Positions 62,138 through 64,000 of a DNA stretch of 64,000 nucleotides are shown here, one piece after another; within the stretch, counting starts at the first letter, position 1; every line of letters starts with the position of its first letter. The stretch comes from Tunicatimonas pelagia. Lineage in GTDB: Bacteria > Bacteroidota > Bacteroidia > Cytophagales > Cyclobacteriaceae. The stretch lies in contig NZ_CP120684.1 of NCBI RefSeq assembly GCF_030506325.1, positions 1 to 64,000 of the forward strand, read 5' to 3'. Below the pieces are notes generated by a model. The model ran no database searches, was not told where the DNA came from, and saw only the letters and a list, made by a program, of their open reading frames with translations. The translations under genes were made by a program, and so were the position numbers.

Positions 62138-62521
62138 ATGCAAAATAGCAAACAGGACATAAGCACCGAAAAGGATATTGAACTGATGGTGGATTCATTT
62201 TATGCCAAAGTGAACCATGATCAGCTACTATCCTTTGTATTCAATGATTTTTCAAAAGTAGATTGGAACAAGCACCTACCCAAGATGTACCGATTTTGGA
62301 ATACGCTAATTCTTAATAAACAATCGTACAAAGGCAATCCCTTTGCGGCTCACGTGCCTCTGCTGGTAGACAAAACGCATTTTGATCGTTGGGTGCAGCT
62401 TTTTGAAGAAAATATGGATGAGCTTTTTGCAGGTGATGTAGCGGAACAAACCAAATTAAGAGCAAGGTCAATCGCTCATATCTTTCAGAGTAAATTAGAA
62501 CATATAAATCAAGAAAAATGA
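62138..62521 (+). CDS. Group III truncated haemoglobin
   Basis: 127 aa. The sequence has the trHb fold pattern: DIELMVDSFYAKVNHDQLL (B helix region), MYRFWNTLILN, then NPFAAHVPLLVDKTHFDRW, where the proximal His and following Phe lie. Group III proteins (Ctb type) bind oxygen or NO and can detoxify NO. It heads a three-gene run and overlaps the cupin gene by four bases. Confidence 0.88.
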   Translation: MQNSKQDISTEKDIELMVDSFYAKVNHDQLLSFVFNDFSKVDWNKHLPKMYRFWNTLILNKQSYKGNPFAAHVPLLVDKTHFDRWVQLFEENMDELFAGDVAEQTKLRARSIAHIFQSKLEHINQEK

Positions 62522-62859
62522 AAACAGCTAACCTGTATCAAGACATCCGATACGACGAAAGCAAACCTATTGCTTCTGTCTTGTTTGAAACCGATTTTAC
62601 CAAGGAAATCCGAATTGCTATGCAACACGGAACTGTAATGAAAGAACATAAAACTTCTTTTCCCATAGTGGTAGAAGTGCTGGAAGGTAGTATTGATTTT
62701 GGCATGCAGCAACAGACCAAACACTTAGTAAAAGGAGACCTAATTGCGTTGGAAGGCAACGTACCCCACGATTTACAAGCCACTGAAAACAGTATTATTC
62801 GGCTTACTTTGACCAAGTACGACAATGCTAAACGGGTAAAGCAAGTTACTGAGAGCTAA
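62518..62859 (+). CDS. Cupin-domain protein
   Basis: 113 aa. The fold is a single cupin barrel, with metal-type residues in motif 1 (MQHGTVMKEHKTSFPIVVEV, ending VLEGSIDFG) and motif 2 (LVKGDLIALEGNVPHDLQA). Substrate unknown. It is translationally coupled to the haemoglobin gene (ATGA at 62518-62521). Confidence 0.8.
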   Translation: MKTANLYQDIRYDESKPIASVLFETDFTKEIRIAMQHGTVMKEHKTSFPIVVEVLEGSIDFGMQQQTKHLVKGDLIALEGNVPHDLQATENSIIRLTLTKYDNAKRVKQVTES

Positions 62860-62871
62860 ATATTCCAGAAA

Positions 62872-63648
62872 ATGGGAAACAAAACAATTGATACCAAACA
62901 GGGACATTGGATACTGGCTAAGATGGGCAAAAAGGTACTGCGTCCCGGAGGAAAAGAACTTACCCAAAAACTCGTTCAGAACCTGAAAATAAATCCAGAA
63001 GACGACATTGTAGAGTTTGCCCCAGGGCTGGGATTTACGGCTTCCATTGCCCTAGAGTCCAACCCTAAAACCTATACGGGTATTGAACTCAATGAAGAAG
63101 CCGCCAGTATTCTTCGCAAGACCATAAAGGGGAAAAACCGAAAGATAATCATAGGCAATGCGGCAAATTCTACCTTGAGCGACAGTACGTACAACAAAGT
63201 ATATGGCGAGGCGATGCTCACCATGCAAGCTGACCATAGGAAATCGGAGATTATTAAAGAAGCCTATCGAATTCTTAAAACAGAAGGTTTGTACGGTGTA
63301 CACGAACTAGGACTACAGCCTGATGATATTTCGGAAGAAAAGAAAGCGGAAATACAGCGAGCATTGGCCCAAGTAATTAAAGTAAATGCTAGACCGTTGA
63401 CTGTAACCGAATGGCGTAATCTTCTGGAAAAAGAAGGCTTCAACGTTATCAAAACCGAAACCAGTCCCATGCACCTGCTTGAACCCCAAAGGATGATTGA
63501 TGATGAAGGTTTTTTCAGAACAGTAAAAATAGCATTCAATATTCTTACCCATCCTCAGGAAAGGAAACGCATTTTAGCGATGCGGAAAGTATTCAGCAAG
63601 TACCAAAACCATTTAAATGCGATAAGTATAGTTGTTGAAAAGAAATGA
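62872..63648 (+). CDS. Class I SAM-dependent methyltransferase
   Basis: 258 aa. SAM-binding motif I is DDIVEFAPGLGFTASIAL, motif post I is YTGIELNEEAA and a later acidic strand reads YNKVYGEAM. An ArsM or UbiE-like C-methyltransferase fold is likely. Its substrate is unknown. Cupin and methyltransferase after a haemoglobin suggest a small-molecule stress pathway, but this is unproved. Confidence 0.8.
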   Translation: MGNKTIDTKQGHWILAKMGKKVLRPGGKELTQKLVQNLKINPEDDIVEFAPGLGFTASIALESNPKTYTGIELNEEAASILRKTIKGKNRKIIIGNAANSTLSDSTYNKVYGEAMLTMQADHRKSEIIKEAYRILKTEGLYGVHELGLQPDDISEEKKAEIQRALAQVIKVNARPLTVTEWRNLLEKEGFNVIKTETSPMHLLEPQRMIDDEGFFRTVKIAFNILTHPQERKRILAMRKVFSKYQNHLNAISIVVEKK

Positions 63649-63762
63649 TCTGTACCTAATTGACGATCAGTATGTTTGAACAAGGCTCTTCCGCGCAGAG
63701 TCTGGTTTGACTTTTAAAAAACCGAGAGTCCGGTTTGGGTTGTGAACTGCTCTAAAAACTTC

Positions 63763-63993
63763 ATATAGGTAACTCCCATATTCGTGTGTTTTTTCACGCT
63801 AAGGATTTAATGACGATGCAACTGCTACGCCCTAATCCGATGCGGATCAATAATGTACTCACCGTAGAGAATAATATTCTCCCATCCAATTGGGCTGATA
63901 TGTGTGATTAGTTCGTTATTTACTGTCAAACCGTCTTGCTGTTTAATGTCGATCAGAATACGGTTTATCTCTTTGGCCTGCCAGTAGATAATA
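63763..63993 (-). mobile_element. Tn3-family transposon end, right copy (231-bp direct repeat)
   Basis: Identical to 50135-50365. The inverted repeat runs from 63768 to 63803 (from GGTAACTCCC to CACGCTAAG). Unlike the left copy, the transposase frame stays open to the window edge, so a longer or complete transposon probably extends to the right. Confidence 0.85.
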
Positions 63994-64000
63994 CTAGCCA
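63825..64000 (-). CDS. tnpA: Tn3-family transposase TnpA, partial (continues past window end)
   Basis: The last 58 or so codons of a transposase whose 5' end lies beyond the window. The frame continues upstream of the repeat (ASIIYWQAKE) as expected for an intact gene, in contrast to the truncated left copy. Tn3 transposases are DDE enzymes acting by replicative transposition. A TAG lies at 63825-63827. Confidence 0.85.
   Translation of the reverse strand, partial: ASIIYWQAKEINRILIDIKQQDGLTVNNELITHISPIGWENIILYGEYIIDPHRIRA

Noticed and set aside
63690-63762. Frame leading into the right transposon copy as a cut gene
   Set aside because: About 33 open codons only, in a region with short AGAGTC(T/C)GGTTTG direct repeats; too short to support.
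1-64000. tRNA or rRNA genes
   Set aside because: No conserved rRNA segments or convincing tRNA cloverleafs were recognised by eye; a covariance-model search would settle it.

Overview
The window looks like one stretch of a conjugative plasmid from a member of the Bacteroidota, most likely a marine-type Cytophagales. The transfer genes match the Bacteroidota Tra set (TraE/F/G/J/K/N/M/O-like), and MobA/MobB-like mobilisation proteins and a NosZ with clade II traits point the same way. A Rep_3-type initiator preceded by ten iterons, plus a ParA and ribbon-helix-helix pair preceded by tandem octamers, argue for a plasmid rather than an integrated element. No rRNA, tRNA or CRISPR array was seen. 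The species call is inference.

Layout. 1-6.8 kb: a secreted FG-GAP protein, a secreted thermonuclease, a bile-acid:Na+ symporter family permease, a hybrid histidine kinase with receiver and LuxR output, and an acetyltransferase-like protein. 7-9.5 kb: an XRE regulator and small unknown genes ending in a phosphoribosyltransferase-like protein. 9.5-13.8 kb (minus strand): coupling protein TraG/VirD4, relaxase MobB and MobA. 13.8-15.8 kb: candidate oriT and centromere-like octamer repeats, then parA and its partner. 16-17.8 kb: a Toprim protein. 18.1-29.3 kb: the mating-pair-formation operon VirB2-B3-B4-B6-B8-B9-B10, a lipoprotein, three VirB5/TraI-like paralogues and a TraO-like barrel. 31.6-33.5 kb: iteron origin and rep. 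33.5-39.6 kb: a tightly packed minus-strand block of plasmid accessory genes, including a decayed PAPS-reductase-like gene and a DUF932 gene. 39.7-45.6 kb: a small putative autoregulator, then a secreted caspase-like protein with a glycine-rich region, a coiled-coil exported protein and a large lipoprotein. 46.1-49.7 kb: a tyrosine recombinase with two small upstream genes, and a second DUF932 gene.

50.1-64 kb is a nitrogen-oxide island. It is bracketed by two identical 231-bp direct repeats, each holding an inverted-repeat end and the last codons of a Tn3-family transposase. Inside are a clade II-type nos cluster (cytochrome c, nosZ, a membrane protein, nosL, nosD, nosF, nosY), a Crp/Fnr regulator, a split Usp-like gene, a heme-copper-like membrane protein, the RIC di-iron repair protein, an NsrR-like Rrf2 regulator, a truncated haemoglobin, a cupin and a methyltransferase. 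The picture is N2O respiration plus nitrosative-stress handling carried as mobile cargo.

The features most worth a second look are: the transposon-bracketed nos island on a conjugative plasmid; two DUF932 genes that each sit beside three copies of their own palindrome; a 20-bp palindrome shared by two loci 24 kb apart; the two-subtype iteron array; the octamer centromere candidate; the three tandem VirB5-like paralogues; and the caspase/glycine-rich export locus.
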